Part shown: positions 1 through 8,415 of the stretch, piece by piece
Numbering within the stretch: the first letter of the stretch is position 1
How the letters are laid out: each line of letters begins with the position of its first letter
Assembly: GCF_003732265.1 (NCBI RefSeq)
Contig: NZ_MOBK01000019.1
Coordinates: 1 to 64,000, forward strand
Direction: 5' to 3'
DNA from: Pseudomonas brassicacearum
GTDB lineage: Bacteria; Pseudomonadota; Gammaproteobacteria; Pseudomonadales; Pseudomonadaceae
DNA: 64,000 nucleotides
Made by a program: the position numbers and the translations under genes
The notes under the pieces: generated by a model
What the model was told of the DNA's origin: nothing
Seen by the model: the letters and a program-made list of their open reading frames with translations, nothing else
Database searches by the model: none

Positions 1-211
1 AAAAGCATGGCTGCCTAACGGCAGGCCGTTAACGGCCCGCACACAAAATATCTGACAGTCCCGGCGAATTCCATATTGATGCGCTAAAAGCGCAAGCCAA
101 GGAAAACCGGGATCGTTCCAATGTCTTCGTCGAAGGCAAAAGCAGATCCACCCTTCCCCCAAAGTCAGCCCCCCAATAAGATCCGCGTAAGCCCAACCAG
201 ACACCTGCACC

Positions 212-553
212 ATGAACCTCGCCCCCAACTTCCCCGACGACCACACCATGCAGCTGCTGCACGAAGAACTCGGTCTGCCCGAACGCAAAACCATCAGCCT
301 CGCCACCTCGATCAATTTCGACCTTGGCTGCGACGGTGCCGATGCAAAGCATTTGATGGAAGCGCTGGAAGAACAGTTCGGAATCGACTTGGTGGACTAC
401 GACGCCTATCGCTACTTTCAGCCGGATGGCTTTGACGTGTCCCTCAAGCGCCGCGCGAAGGGTCGTGGCGACAAGCTCCCACTGACAATTGGTATGCTCT
501 ACCAAGCGATCAAGACACAACGGTGGGATACGGAGAAACTGGAAGGCATGTAG
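212..553 (+). CDS. DUF1493 family protein (acyl-carrier-like fold)
   Basis: A 113-residue soluble protein without signal peptide or membrane segment. Residues 25-75 read like the acyl-carrier-protein-like DUF1493 family of Gammaproteobacteria: a helix, a loop with Asp-Leu-Gly-Cys-Asp-Gly-Ala-Asp, then a helix ending in EEQFGIDL and a conserved aromatic YRYF stretch. The usual carrier Asp-Ser-Leu phosphopantetheine site is not present; the aligned place reads Asp-Gly-Ala-Asp, so I do not predict carrier function. No close partner gene lies in the window; the next gene, pckA, is convergent and the two share a bidirectional terminator. Function is unknown. The start follows codon bias and the family's length. 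Confidence 0.72.
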   Translation: MNLAPNFPDDHTMQLLHEELGLPERKTISLATSINFDLGCDGADAKHLMEALEEQFGIDLVDYDAYRYFQPDGFDVSLKRRAKGRGDKLPLTIGMLYQAIKTQRWDTEKLEGM

Positions 554-648
554 CCAATCCCATAAGTGCCATTATTCTGGTTATTTAGTGCGTTTTTCAG
601 CTGGAATAATGCTTGTTTTACGATCATTGGTGAAAACCAAACGCCCAC

Positions 649-677
649 AAAAAAGCCGCCCCAAAGGGCGGCTTTTT
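649..677. terminator. Bidirectional intrinsic terminator
   Basis: A run of six A, a perfect 7-bp stem GCCGCCC (655-661) / GGGCGGC (666-672) with a CAAA loop, then five T. It can end transcription from the DUF1493 gene on the plus strand and from pckA on the minus strand. Confidence 0.88.
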
Positions 678-696
678 CATTACATCAAACCAACAC

Positions 697-2238
697 TTAC
701 AGCTTAGGCCCGGCAGCCTTGATCGCGTCGCTCACTTCAAACTTCTTGAAGTTCTCGACAAACAATCCAGCCAGTGCATTAGCGGCTTCATCGTAAGCAG
801 CCTTGTCAGCCCAGGTGTTACGTGGGTTCAACAGGCCAGTCTCAACGCCCGGTACAACCAACGGCACGTCGAGGTTGATGGTGTCGAGGTGTTCGGTTTC
901 AGCACCGATCAACGCGCCGCTCTGGATCGCCGCAATCACGCCACGGGTGGTCGGGATATTGAAACGCTTGCCAACGCCGTAGCCACCACCGGTCCAGCCG
1001 GTGTTAACCAGGTAAACCTTGGAGCCGAAACCGCGGATGCGCTTGATCAGCAGTTCTGCGTATTCGCCAGCCGGACGCGGGAAGAACGGTGCGCCGAAGC
1101 AGGTGGAGAAGGTCGACTTGATGCCGCTGCCGGAACCCATTTCGGTCGAGCCCACCAGAGCGGTGTAGCCGGACAGGAAGTGGTAGGCCGCTTGTTCTTC
1201 GCTGAGGATCGACACTGGCGGCAGCACGCCGGTCAGGTCGCAGGTCAGGAAGATCACAGCGTTCGGCTCGCCACCGAGGTTCTTCTCGGAACGCTTGGCA
1301 ACGTGCTCCAGCGGATAGGCTGCGCGGCTGTTCTGGGTCAGGCTGACGTCAGCGTAGTCGGCGTGCTTGGCGTCATCGATAACGACGTTTTCCAGGACTG
1401 CGCCGTGCTTGATGGCTTTCCAGATGACCGGCTCGTTCTTCTCGGACAAATCGATGCACTTGGCATAGCAACCGCCTTCGATGTTGAAGACAACGCCTTC
1501 GCCCCAGCCGTGTTCGTCGTCACCGATCAGGTAGCGACTTTCGTCTGCGGACAGGGTGGTTTTACCGGTGCCGGACAGACCGAAGAACAGGGTCACGTCG
1601 CCTGCTTCGCCGATGTTGGCAGCGCAGTGCATTGGCAGCACGTCGGAAGCCGGCAGCAGGAAGTTCTGCACGGAGAACATGGCTTTTTTCATTTCACCGG
1701 CGTAACGCATGCCGGCGATCAGCACTTTCTTCTGTGCGAAGTTGATGATCACGCAACCATCGGAGTTGGTACCGTCACGCTCAGGAACGCATTCGAAGTT
1801 GGCGACGTTGAGCACCTGCCACTCATCACGGCCAGCCGGGTTGTACTGGGCCGGGTTGATGAACAGGCAACGACCGAACAGGTTCTGCCAGGCAGTCTGG
1901 GTGGTCATTTTAACGGCCAGGTAGTGATCGGCCGCTGCGCCTACATGCACGTGGGAAACGAAATGCTCTTGCGCGTTGTTGAACGCCTCGACGCGGTTCC
2001 ACAGGGCATCGAACTTGTCGGCCGGGAACTTGCGGTTGATCGGGCCCCAGGCGATAGCGGCCTGAGTGGTCGGCTCGTCAACGATGAAACGGTCGACTGG
2101 CGAACGGCCGGTACGGTGACCGGTGCGAACAACCAGCGCGCCGGTATCGGCAAGCTCGCCTTCACCGCGATTCAGGGCTTCTTTAACCAGATCATCAACA
2201 CTCAGATCGGTGTACACGGCGTTATTGGCTTGCGTCAT
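697..2238 (-). CDS. pckA: Phosphoenolpyruvate carboxykinase (ATP)
   Basis: Cytosolic enzyme of gluconeogenesis: oxaloacetate + ATP to PEP + CO2 + ADP. The product is 513 residues, the usual length for ATP-type PckA. The kinase P-loop GLSGTGKTTLS is at about residues 221-231, followed by a metal-binding DDEHGWG segment. An in-frame ATG lies four codons upstream (2250), but the start at 2238 is preferred because GGGGAA sits about six bases before it and the resulting N-terminus (MTQANNAVYTD) is the common one. It lies downstream of hslO on the same strand with a 180-bp gap, as in other pseudomonads, and ends at a strong bidirectional terminator. The gap contains a GTAGTA/TACTAC inverted repeat and presumably the promoter. 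Confidence 0.97.
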   Translation of the reverse strand: MTQANNAVYTDLSVDDLVKEALNRGEGELADTGALVVRTGHRTGRSPVDRFIVDEPTTQAAIAWGPINRKFPADKFDALWNRVEAFNNAQEHFVSHVHVGAAADHYLAVKMTTQTAWQNLFGRCLFINPAQYNPAGRDEWQVLNVANFECVPERDGTNSDGCVIINFAQKKVLIAGMRYAGEMKKAMFSVQNFLLPASDVLPMHCAANIGEAGDVTLFFGLSGTGKTTLSADESRYLIGDDEHGWGEGVVFNIEGGCYAKCIDLSEKNEPVIWKAIKHGAVLENVVIDDAKHADYADVSLTQNSRAAYPLEHVAKRSEKNLGGEPNAVIFLTCDLTGVLPPVSILSEEQAAYHFLSGYTALVGSTEMGSGSGIKSTFSTCFGAPFFPRPAGEYAELLIKRIRGFGSKVYLVNTGWTGGGYGVGKRFNIPTTRGVIAAIQSGALIGAETEHLDTINLDVPLVVPGVETGLLNPRNTWADKAAYDEAANALAGLFVENFKKFEVSDAIKAAGPKL

Positions 2239-2418
2239 GAGGTTCCCCATCGGCCAGTGGCCGAGTGCTCCAAACGTTTTGTAGTAGAAAGTCGTGCACT
2301 ACTACCGCGAGAAAAAGTGGGCCGGATTATGCCAGAAAAGCCCAAAAAGAGTAGGGCCCTCCCGTCGTAACGGCGTAATACCGGCGCTAACCAGTGAATT
2401 TACCTGCGCTGAACCGTT

Positions 2419-3321
2419 TTAGTGACGGGTATCTGACGGCGTGTCGACGCCCGCTCCGGCGAATAATTGAGCGATATCGGCGGCATCGAACAGGTAGCGC
2501 TGATTGCAGAACTGACAATCGATCTCGATGTTGCCACCGTGTTCGACGACCAGGTTTTGCGCATCCTCCACCCCCAGACTGACCAGGGCATTGGCGGAAC
2601 GTTCGCGGGAGCAGCTGCAACGGAAGCGCAGTTTCTGTACGTCGAACAGGCGCACCTGCTCTTCGTGGTAGAGGCGATGGAGCACGGTTTCGTTGTCCAG
2701 GCTTAGCAGTTCATCGGCGGTCAGGGTGCTGCCCAGCGCGGTGATGTGCTGCCAGCTGGCGGCGCGTTCTTCTTCGTCTTTCAAACGGTCGGCGGGCAGT
2801 TGCTGCAGCAGCAGGCCACGGGCGCGGCGGCCATCGGCGTACAGCCAGAAGCGGGTGCCGACCTGCTGGGACATGACGAAATAGTTGGTGAAGCACTCGG
2901 ACAGGGTTTCACCGTCGAGGTCGACGATGCCCTGGTAACGCTGACCATGGGTCGGGTCGACCGTCAGCGCCAACACGCCGTTGGGCATCAAGTCGGCGAG
3001 TGTCGCGTCAGGGGCAATCTGATCGGCCTCGTATCGGGCAAGGCCGCGGATATCGCGCTCACTGGAGCACTCGATCATCAGCAGCGGAATCGGGCCGTCG
3101 GAACGGGCCTGCAGGATCAGCAAGCCATCGAACTTCAACGCGCCGACCAGCAGCGAGGCGGCCGCCATCAGTTCGCCAAGCAACTGCTGGACCGGTTCCG
3201 GATAAGCGTGCTTGGCCAGGACTTCGGCGTAGCTGAGCTCCAACGAGACCAGCTCGCCACGGGTGTCGCTGTCATCGAAGATGAAGCGTTGGGTGAAGTC
3301 GTTATCCGGTAGGTCGGTCAT
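2419..3321 (-). CDS. hslO: Hsp33 redox-regulated chaperone
   Basis: Cytosolic holdase that becomes active on oxidative stress, when its C-terminal zinc centre is oxidised. The 300-residue product ends with the diagnostic cysteine pattern: Cys-X-Cys at about 235/237 and Cys-X2-Cys at about 269/272, giving four zinc ligands. A longer frame starts at 3348, but the ATG at 3321 (MTDLPDNDF) gives the family N-terminus. Same strand as hslR upstream and pckA downstream. Separated from hslR by 413 bp that includes a REP-like repeat, so joint transcription with hslR is uncertain. Confidence 0.95.
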   Translation of the reverse strand: MTDLPDNDFTQRFIFDDSDTRGELVSLELSYAEVLAKHAYPEPVQQLLGELMAAASLLVGALKFDGLLILQARSDGPIPLLMIECSSERDIRGLARYEADQIAPDATLADLMPNGVLALTVDPTHGQRYQGIVDLDGETLSECFTNYFVMSQQVGTRFWLYADGRRARGLLLQQLPADRLKDEEERAASWQHITALGSTLTADELLSLDNETVLHRLYHEEQVRLFDVQKLRFRCSCSRERSANALVSLGVEDAQNLVVEHGGNIEIDCQFCNQRYLFDAADIAQLFAGAGVDTPSDTRH

Positions 3322-3734
3322 AGGTCTGGGTATCTGAATGGGTGACAATGGGGTTCAACGGTCAAAAATCGCGCGTGCCCGGCATGGCCGGTATTTTATG
3401 AACAATCCGGGGTTGTTCCAAGCAAGGTGCAACGTCCGCCGGTTTGGGCTCTCGCGATTTTGCGGCTCTGGCACTGCTGGCCTTCTGGTTATGGCCTACA
3501 GGTCAGAGGCTGTGTGTGATTTTCGACGAGTGGCTGTTTGTCCGCTCGATGCGCCGCTGGCGAATCACCCGATATGGTTGCTCGATTGGAGAATTGCAAG
3601 TCTTCCCGGAGATCCAGTCGTGACTGGCGAGTGCTTCGCACTCGATCGCGGGCAAGTCGAATCGTCGCACCGCACGCTCCCACAGTTAACCGCATATCCC
3701 TGTGGGGGGGGCTTGCCCGCGATGGCTGTATAAC
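3322..3734. other. hslO-hslR intergenic region, no gene supported
   Basis: 413 bp between the start of hslO and the end of hslR. Open frames here have poor codon bias and resemble nothing I know. It contains a GAGTGC/GCACTC hairpin around 3630-3643 and a REP-like pair (listed separately). The hslO promoter should be near 3330-3450 on the minus strand, but no convincing -35/-10 pair was identified. Confidence 0.5.
3645..3723. repeat. REP-like inverted repeat pair (diverged)
   Basis: ATCGCGGGCAAG at 3645-3656 faces CTTGCCCGCGAT at 3712-3723. The inner flanks GCTCCCACAG and CTGTGGGG match the arms of the other REPIN-type elements in the window. A run of eight G lies at the right arm. Confidence 0.7.
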
Positions 3735-4142
3735 TCACTCGTCGTTGCTGCTGCCACGGAACTTGAACAGATCCCGGCGCTGTTTCTTGCTCGGCTTGCC
3801 ATCGGTGGTCATCCCCAACGCACCTGCCTTGCGCTGGGCCGCGGCGTTTTCGCGCTTGGCGATGCTGGCCTCGGTTTCGGCATACAGTGTCTGGGCCTCC
3901 GGCGCGCCACGGCGCACGATCGACAAGGCCTGAACCACCACCGTGCGCTCTTCGAAACCTGCGCGAATCACAAATTCATCGCCTACTCTTGGCTCCTTGC
4001 CTGGCTTGCAGCGCTCGCCACGGCAATGCACCTTGCCGCTTTCAATCGCAGCCTTGGCCAAGGCTCGGGTTTTGTAAAAACGCGCCGCCCACAGCCATTT
4101 ATCGAGACGGACTTTGTCGTCCTCTTCGTTTTTTTGTGCCAT
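3735..4142 (-). CDS. hslR: Heat shock protein 15 (S4-domain RNA-binding protein)
   Basis: Hsp15 binds free 50S subunits carrying nascent chains and helps recycle stalled ribosomes. The 135-residue product starts with an S4 RNA-binding domain (about residues 10-70: VRLDKWLWAARFYKTRA, then SGKVHCRGERCKPG). It ends in a very basic tail with KPSKKQRRDLFKFRG. Size and layout match E. coli HslR. It lies upstream of hslO on the same strand. Its start region faces the rim genes divergently, with about 80 bp to the candidate rimA ORF. Confidence 0.93.
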   Translation of the reverse strand: MAQKNEEDDKVRLDKWLWAARFYKTRALAKAAIESGKVHCRGERCKPGKEPRVGDEFVIRAGFEERTVVVQALSIVRRGAPEAQTLYAETEASIAKRENAAAQRKAGALGMTTDGKPSKKQRRDLFKFRGSSNDE

Positions 4143-4221
4143 GGGATTTCCTCATTCTGAAATATTGGTGAACTGTACTACCGTTTCAGTCGTACCAAGA
4201 ATTCCACCGGCGCGGATTACA

Positions 4222-4362
4222 ATGCATGCATTCCAGAACCTCCTCGGAGGACTGGAAATCCGGGCCGTAGATATCTGTCGCCTTTTAACCATTATTCTGC
4301 GTGAATACCGCGAATTCGGCCGCTTGCGGACCGTGCGGTTTCTACCGGTTGAGCAATTTTGA
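4222..4362 (+). CDS. Candidate small ORF in the rimA position, coupled to rimB
   Basis: A 46-codon ORF (MHAFQNLLGGLEIRAVD..., basic and hydrophobic). Its TGA stop at 4360-4362 overlaps the TTG start of rimB at 4359-4361, the kind of overlap used for translational coupling. A small rimA gene has been described upstream of rimB-rimK in P. fluorescens; this is the only ORF in that position, but I cannot confirm the sequence match. The ribosome-binding site is weak. It could also simply be an untranslated leader, so treat as a candidate. Confidence 0.35.
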   Translation: MHAFQNLLGGLEIRAVDICRLLTIILREYREFGRLRTVRFLPVEQF

Positions 4363-4838
4363 AGACATTTGATCATTTGACCGTCGTCGGTCTGCGCGAG
4401 TGGGTGGCGCTCCCGGATTTGGGAGTCGCGGGCCTGCGGGCGAAAATCGACACCGGTGCCAGTACTTCCAGCCTGCATGCCACCGACATCGAGCCGTTCG
4501 AGCGCGATGGCGAGCAGTGGGTTCGCTTCACCGCGCACTTGGGCACGGTGGTGCAATTGCGTCATCGACGCTGCGAAGCGCCGCTGGTGACGATGAAAAC
4601 CATTAAAAGCTCCAACGGTCACGCGCAGAAGCGCTACGTGGTCAGCACCACCCTGGCCCTCGGTGATCGGGTCTGGCGGGTCGAGTTCACGCTCGCCTGC
4701 CGCAAATCCATGCGTTATCGCCTGTTACTCGGTTCCAAAGCCCTGATTCACGGCCAACTGGTGGTCAATCCGGGCATCAAGTACGTACAAGACAAGCCGG
4801 TGTTCCCGGTATCTACCTCTTCCACAGGTGTTGCATGA
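4359..4838 (+). CDS. rimB: RimB-type retropepsin-like ATP-dependent zinc protease
   Basis: A 159-residue protein of the family often annotated as ATP-dependent zinc protease and placed beside RimK. The aspartic-protease-like signature Asp31-Thr-Gly33-Ala-Ser-Thr lies in the first third. In Pseudomonas RimB is reported to act with RimK, which adds glutamates to ribosomal protein S6, and so to adjust ribosome function. I chose the TTG start at 4359 because it gives the expected N-terminus (MKTFDHLTVVGLREW) and overlaps the stop of the upstream small ORF. Its own stop overlaps the rimK start (ATGA, 4835-4838), so the two are coupled. Confidence 0.88.
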   Translation: MKTFDHLTVVGLREWVALPDLGVAGLRAKIDTGASTSSLHATDIEPFERDGEQWVRFTAHLGTVVQLRHRRCEAPLVTMKTIKSSNGHAQKRYVVSTTLALGDRVWRVEFTLACRKSMRYRLLLGSKALIHGQLVVNPGIKYVQDKPVFPVSTSSTGVA

Positions 4839-5740
4839 AGATCGCTGTGCTGTCGCGGAACCCGCGTCTGTATTCCACTCGTCGTCTGGTTGAAGCCGGT
4901 ACTGAGCGTGGCCACGAAATGGTGGTGATCGACACCCTGCGCGCCTACATGAACATTGCCAGCCACAAGCCGCAGATCCACTACCGCGGCAAGCCGCTGG
5001 AAGGGTTTGATGCGGTGATCCCAAGGATCGGTGCGTCGGTAACGTTTTATGGCTGCGCGGTGTTGCGTCAGTTTGAAATGATGGGCGTGTTTCCGCTCAA
5101 TGAATCGGTGGCCATTGCTCGCTCGCGGGACAAACTGCGCTCGCTGCAATTGCTGTCACGTCGCGGCATCGGTTTGCCGGTGACCGGGTTCGCGCACTCC
5201 CCGGATGACATTCCTGACCTGATCGACATGGTCAACGGCGCCCCGCTGGTGATCAAGGTGCTGGAAGGCACCCAGGGCATTGGCGTGGTGTTGTGTGAAA
5301 CCGCGACGGCGGCAGAGTCGGTGATCGAAGCGTTCATGGGCCTGAAGCAGAACATCATGGTTCAGGAATACATCAAGGAAGCCGGCGGCGCGGACATTCG
5401 TTGCTTCGTGGTCGGCGACAAGGTAATCGCGGCGATGAAGCGCCAGGCCAAGCCTGGGGAATTCCGCTCCAACCTGCATCGGGGTGGCAGCGCCAGCCTG
5501 ATCAAGATCACCCCTGAAGAGCGCATGACCGCATTGCGTGCGGCGAAGGTGATGGGCCTGGCGGTGGCGGGTGTGGATATCCTGCGTTCCAATCACGGTC
5601 CGCTGGTGATGGAAGTGAACTCTTCGCCGGGGCTGGAGGGCATCGAGACCACCACCGGGAAGAATGTGGCGGGGATCATCATTGAGCATCTGGAGAAGAA
5701 TGGTGGGCCGAATATGACGCGCACCAAAGGTAAGGGTTAA
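4835..5740 (+). CDS. rimK: Ribosomal protein S6-L-glutamate ligase
   Basis: ATP-grasp ligase that adds glutamate residues to the C-terminus of ribosomal protein S6. At 301 residues it has the normal length. The ATP-grasp parts are visible: lysine in VIKVLEGTQGIGVV (about 138-151), the QEYIKEAGGADIRCF strand, and the metal-binding VMEVNSSPGLEGIE near the C-terminus (about 262-275). Overlaps rimB by four bases. Followed by a short GC hairpin and a REPIN-type element rather than a classic terminator. In P. fluorescens rim genes affect motility and root colonisation (established knowledge). Confidence 0.97.
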   Translation: MKIAVLSRNPRLYSTRRLVEAGTERGHEMVVIDTLRAYMNIASHKPQIHYRGKPLEGFDAVIPRIGASVTFYGCAVLRQFEMMGVFPLNESVAIARSRDKLRSLQLLSRRGIGLPVTGFAHSPDDIPDLIDMVNGAPLVIKVLEGTQGIGVVLCETATAAESVIEAFMGLKQNIMVQEYIKEAGGADIRCFVVGDKVIAAMKRQAKPGEFRSNLHRGGSASLIKITPEERMTALRAAKVMGLAVAGVDILRSNHGPLVMEVNSSPGLEGIETTTGKNVAGIIIEHLEKNGGPNMTRTKGKG

Positions 5741-5770
5741 CCCAGACTGTTGTGGCGGCCGCGAGGCCGC

Positions 5771-5854
5771 CTTCGCGAGCAAGCCCGCTCCCACATTAGA
5801 CCGAGTCGCTGGTTAGTACGCGGTCAACTGTGGGAGCGGGCTTGCTCGCGAAGG
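5771..5854. repeat. REPIN-type inverted repeat pair, class A
   Basis: CTTCGCGAGCAAGCCCGCTC at 5771 faces its reverse complement ending at 5854, separated by about 33 bp. Preceded by a GGCGGCC/GGCCGCC hairpin. Lies between the 3' ends of the convergent genes rimK and envZ. Confidence 0.9.
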
Positions 5855-5884
5855 GGCCATTCGCCCCAGCCAAGATGTCAGCTG

Positions 5885-7198
5885 TTAAACCGCATCCCGA
5901 GGCAACATCAGCCCCAGCGGCAACCGCACCCGCGCTTCCAGCCCACCACCGGAACGGTTGCGCAGTTCGACATTCCCGCCATGCATCGAAGCAATCCGCT
6001 TCACGATAGCCAGCCCCAACCCAGTTCCTTTGCCACCCCGAGCACGATCACCCCGGGTGAACGGGTTGAAGATCGCTTCCAGCTCGGAAGGATCAATCCC
6101 CGCCCCACGGTCCATGACACTCAGCACCACATACGGCGCACTGGTGTCGCCGGAGACATAGGCTGCTACCTCAACGCCACTGCCCGCGTGATGCAAGGCA
6201 TTGCCGATCAGGTTGTTCAGCAGGCGTTTCATCGACACCCGACGCAACGGAAACGGCTGGATCGGTTCCAGGCGCAGACGGACCTTTTCTTCGTTCTGGT
6301 TGTAGGGCGCCGCGACTTCGCGAACCAGGTCGCTCAAGTCCACCTCTTCCACCGACTCGTCACGGCCATCGCGAATGAACGCCAGGAACTGGTCGAGGAT
6401 CGCGTCCATGTCCTCGATGTCGCGCACCATGTCGTCCGTGAGGTCTGTTCGATCTCCCATCAACTCGAGGGACAGGCGCAATCGGGTCAGAGGCGTACGC
6501 AAATCGTGGGACACCCCCGCCAGCATCAGTTCGCGCTCTCGCCCGGCCTGCTCGACATCTTCGGCCATCTGGTTGAAGGCGCGATACACCTCGGTCATTT
6601 CGCTGGGCGTATCGCTGATCGGCAGACGCACGCTGCGCCCCTGGCCAAGTTGCCTTGCGGCATACACCAGACGTTTCAACGGTTGATTGAGCTGACTGAC
6701 GAAAATCCACGCCGATGCAGTCGATAGCAAGCCAATGGCGAGGAACCAGCCGAGCACGTTCCAGATTTTCTGGCCACGCAATGGATGCGGATACAGCGGC
6801 ACTTTCAGCCAGCCATCGCCCAGGCTCGGTGCCCGGACCCACAGAGCTGGCGGCGAGTGCATGCGTAATCGAACTTCAGTGTCGGCGCCCAGCTCGGCCT
6901 GCATCTGCCGCTGGTAAATCTCGCTGTACGGCCAATGCTGTTCACCCTCCGGCACGCCAGCCCCCACTACCCGGATCAGGGTGGCGGCATCGGCAATTTT
7001 CGCGCGATTTTCTTCATCGGCGGCCCAATAAGCACGCAGCGTCAGGGCGACGCCGTGGCTGTATTGGCGGTCCACCAGCACGTCTTCGTTCATCAACAGA
7101 TAAACCAGGGTCAGCGCCTTGGAAAACAGGACGACGATCAGCACCAGCCAAAGGGTGCGGGAGAAGAAGCTCTGGGGGAACCAAACGGGGGTTTTCAT
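5885..7198 (-). CDS. envZ: EnvZ/AmgS-type sensor histidine kinase
   Basis: Inner-membrane sensor kinase of 437 residues, partner of the downstream-listed OmpR. Order: N-terminal membrane helix (about 12-33), periplasmic sensor region, second helix (about 155-178), HAMP, dimerisation domain with phospho-acceptor His in GVSHDLRTPL (about residue 230), then HATPase with N-box NNLIGNALHHAG, DRGAGI and GTGLGLAIVKR. The P. aeruginosa orthologue in this gene order is AmgS, which responds to membrane stress caused by aminoglycosides. ompR lies just upstream on the same strand (115 bp gap containing a hairpin), so an ompR-envZ operon is likely. Confidence 0.94.
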   Translation of the reverse strand: MKTPVWFPQSFFSRTLWLVLIVVLFSKALTLVYLLMNEDVLVDRQYSHGVALTLRAYWAADEENRAKIADAATLIRVVGAGVPEGEQHWPYSEIYQRQMQAELGADTEVRLRMHSPPALWVRAPSLGDGWLKVPLYPHPLRGQKIWNVLGWFLAIGLLSTASAWIFVSQLNQPLKRLVYAARQLGQGRSVRLPISDTPSEMTEVYRAFNQMAEDVEQAGRERELMLAGVSHDLRTPLTRLRLSLELMGDRTDLTDDMVRDIEDMDAILDQFLAFIRDGRDESVEEVDLSDLVREVAAPYNQNEEKVRLRLEPIQPFPLRRVSMKRLLNNLIGNALHHAGSGVEVAAYVSGDTSAPYVVLSVMDRGAGIDPSELEAIFNPFTRGDRARGGKGTGLGLAIVKRIASMHGGNVELRNRSGGGLEARVRLPLGLMLPRDAV

Positions 7199-7258
7199 GG
7201 ATAACCGCTACACACTTGCAGGAGCGAGCGATGCTCGCATATTGCGGATCGCGAGTCT

Positions 7259-7287
7259 GCGGACAAAGTCATCTGACCGTTGTCCGC
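7259..7287. repeat. Inverted repeat in the ompR-envZ gap
   Basis: GCGGACAA (7259-7266) and TTGTCCGC (7280-7287) form a perfect 8-bp stem. Flanking GGAGCGAGC and GCTCCTACA words suggest a decayed REP element. It could modulate envZ expression relative to ompR. Confidence 0.5.
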
Positions 7288-7312
7288 AAGACCCGCTCCT
7301 ACAAATCGCCGA

Positions 7313-8053
7313 TCACTTGGTGGCGGCGCCATCCGGAACGAACACGTAGCCCACGCCCCAGACAGTCTGGATGTAGCGCGGCTTGGACGGATCAGGTTCG
7401 ATCATCCGGCGCAGACGGGAAATCTGCACGTCGATGGAGCGCTCCAGGGCATCCCACTCGCGGCCACGGGCCAGGTTCATCAGTTTGTCGCGGGTCAGTG
7501 GCTGACGCGCGTTCATGACCAAGGCCTTGAGGACCGCAAACTCACCGGTAGTGAGCATGTGCACTTCGTTACCGCGCTTGAGCTCGCGGGTCGCCAGCGA
7601 CAGTTCGTAATCACCGAACGTCACGCTTTCGTCTTCGCTGCCCGGTGCACCTGGCACCGGCGTCGACTGACGACGCAGGACCGCTTTGACGCGGGCCATC
7701 AGCTCGTCCGGGTTGAACGGCTTGGCCAGGTAATCGTCGGCGCCCAGTTCCAGGCCCTTGATACGGCTCAGCTCGTCGCCCTTGGCGGTCAGCATGATGA
7801 TCGGGATCTGATTGTTCGCCGTGCGCAGGCGGCGGCAGGCGGTCAGGCCGTCTTCGCCGGGCAGCATCAGGTCGAGGACGACCAGGTTGAACACTTCGCG
7901 CGCCAGCAGGCGATCCATTTGCTCGGTGTTTGGAACGGCGCGGGCGCGGTAGCCCTTGCTGACGAAAAAGCGTTCCAGCAGGCTGCTCAGCCCTGGATCG
8001 TCATCAACAATTAGAATTTTTTCGCCTTCAGCAGTGTTTGCAGTGCTGCTCAT
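7313..8053 (-). CDS. ompR: OmpR/AmgR-type response regulator
   Basis: Cytosolic DNA-binding regulator, 246 residues. Receiver domain at 12-125 with acidic pocket DDD (17-19), phosphorylatable Asp61 (LVVLDLMLPG) and the KPF lysine near 111. The winged-helix OmpR/PhoB domain fills the C-terminal half (about 145-240), ending in RYIQTVWGVGYVFVPD. Divergent from tex across a 362-bp gap. The P. aeruginosa orthologue by synteny is AmgR. The first gene of the presumed ompR-envZ unit. Confidence 0.95.
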   Translation of the reverse strand: MSSTANTAEGEKILIVDDDPGLSSLLERFFVSKGYRARAVPNTEQMDRLLAREVFNLVVLDLMLPGEDGLTACRRLRTANNQIPIIMLTAKGDELSRIKGLELGADDYLAKPFNPDELMARVKAVLRRQSTPVPGAPGSEDESVTFGDYELSLATRELKRGNEVHMLTTGEFAVLKALVMNARQPLTRDKLMNLARGREWDALERSIDVQISRLRRMIEPDPSKPRYIQTVWGVGYVFVPDGAATK

Positions 8054-8415
8054 TAGATGCTCCTTTGATCTCGGCGCGCATTATGGCGTAGCTGCCGTTA
8101 TACGCACCGTGTGCATTGTTAGCAGATTTTTCCTCCACCGCCAGCAAACCGGCCATTGTCCCTCCAGTCTGCGATGCCCCCGAACAGTCGAACGCTGGTT
8201 ATAATGCGCGGCCTTTTGTGTCAGGCAACATCAGACAGGTACTACAAAATCGGCGCCATTTATTTCCCGGGCGTGCGCAGTAATTGTTCGATTTCACGGG
8301 TCAATGGGGTGCCCTTTGATCCAGGCAGCGGCGCAGGCCAGGCCGCTCAACCAGACTCGCAGAGCCTCTATCTCTGCGCCTGCGAGCCTGCTTTCACAAT
8401 TTGTCAGGTGGTTTT
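8054..8415. promoter_or_regulatory. Divergent ompR / tex control region
   Basis: 362 bp without a supported gene. A TATAAT box lies at 8200-8205 on the plus strand; the -35 is weak. That would give tex a leader of about 200 nt, which contains a hairpin CTCGCAG (8356-8362) / CTGCGAG (8380-8386). An AGGTGG ribosome-binding site lies 5 bases before the tex ATG at 8416. The minus-strand ompR promoter was not pinned down. Confidence 0.45.

Noticed and set aside
121..435. A 104-codon frame overlapping the DUF1493 gene
   Set aside because: Very Arg/Pro/His-rich, out-of-frame reading of the same DNA.
889..2370. A 493-codon open frame on the plus strand opposite pckA
   Set aside because: Antisense shadow of a well-supported gene; GC-rich third positions leave long stop-free frames, and the translation has no family likeness.
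3338..3933. Plus-strand open frames in the hslO-hslR gap
   Set aside because: They run through a REP repeat and into hslR antisense; no ribosome-binding site and no family likeness.
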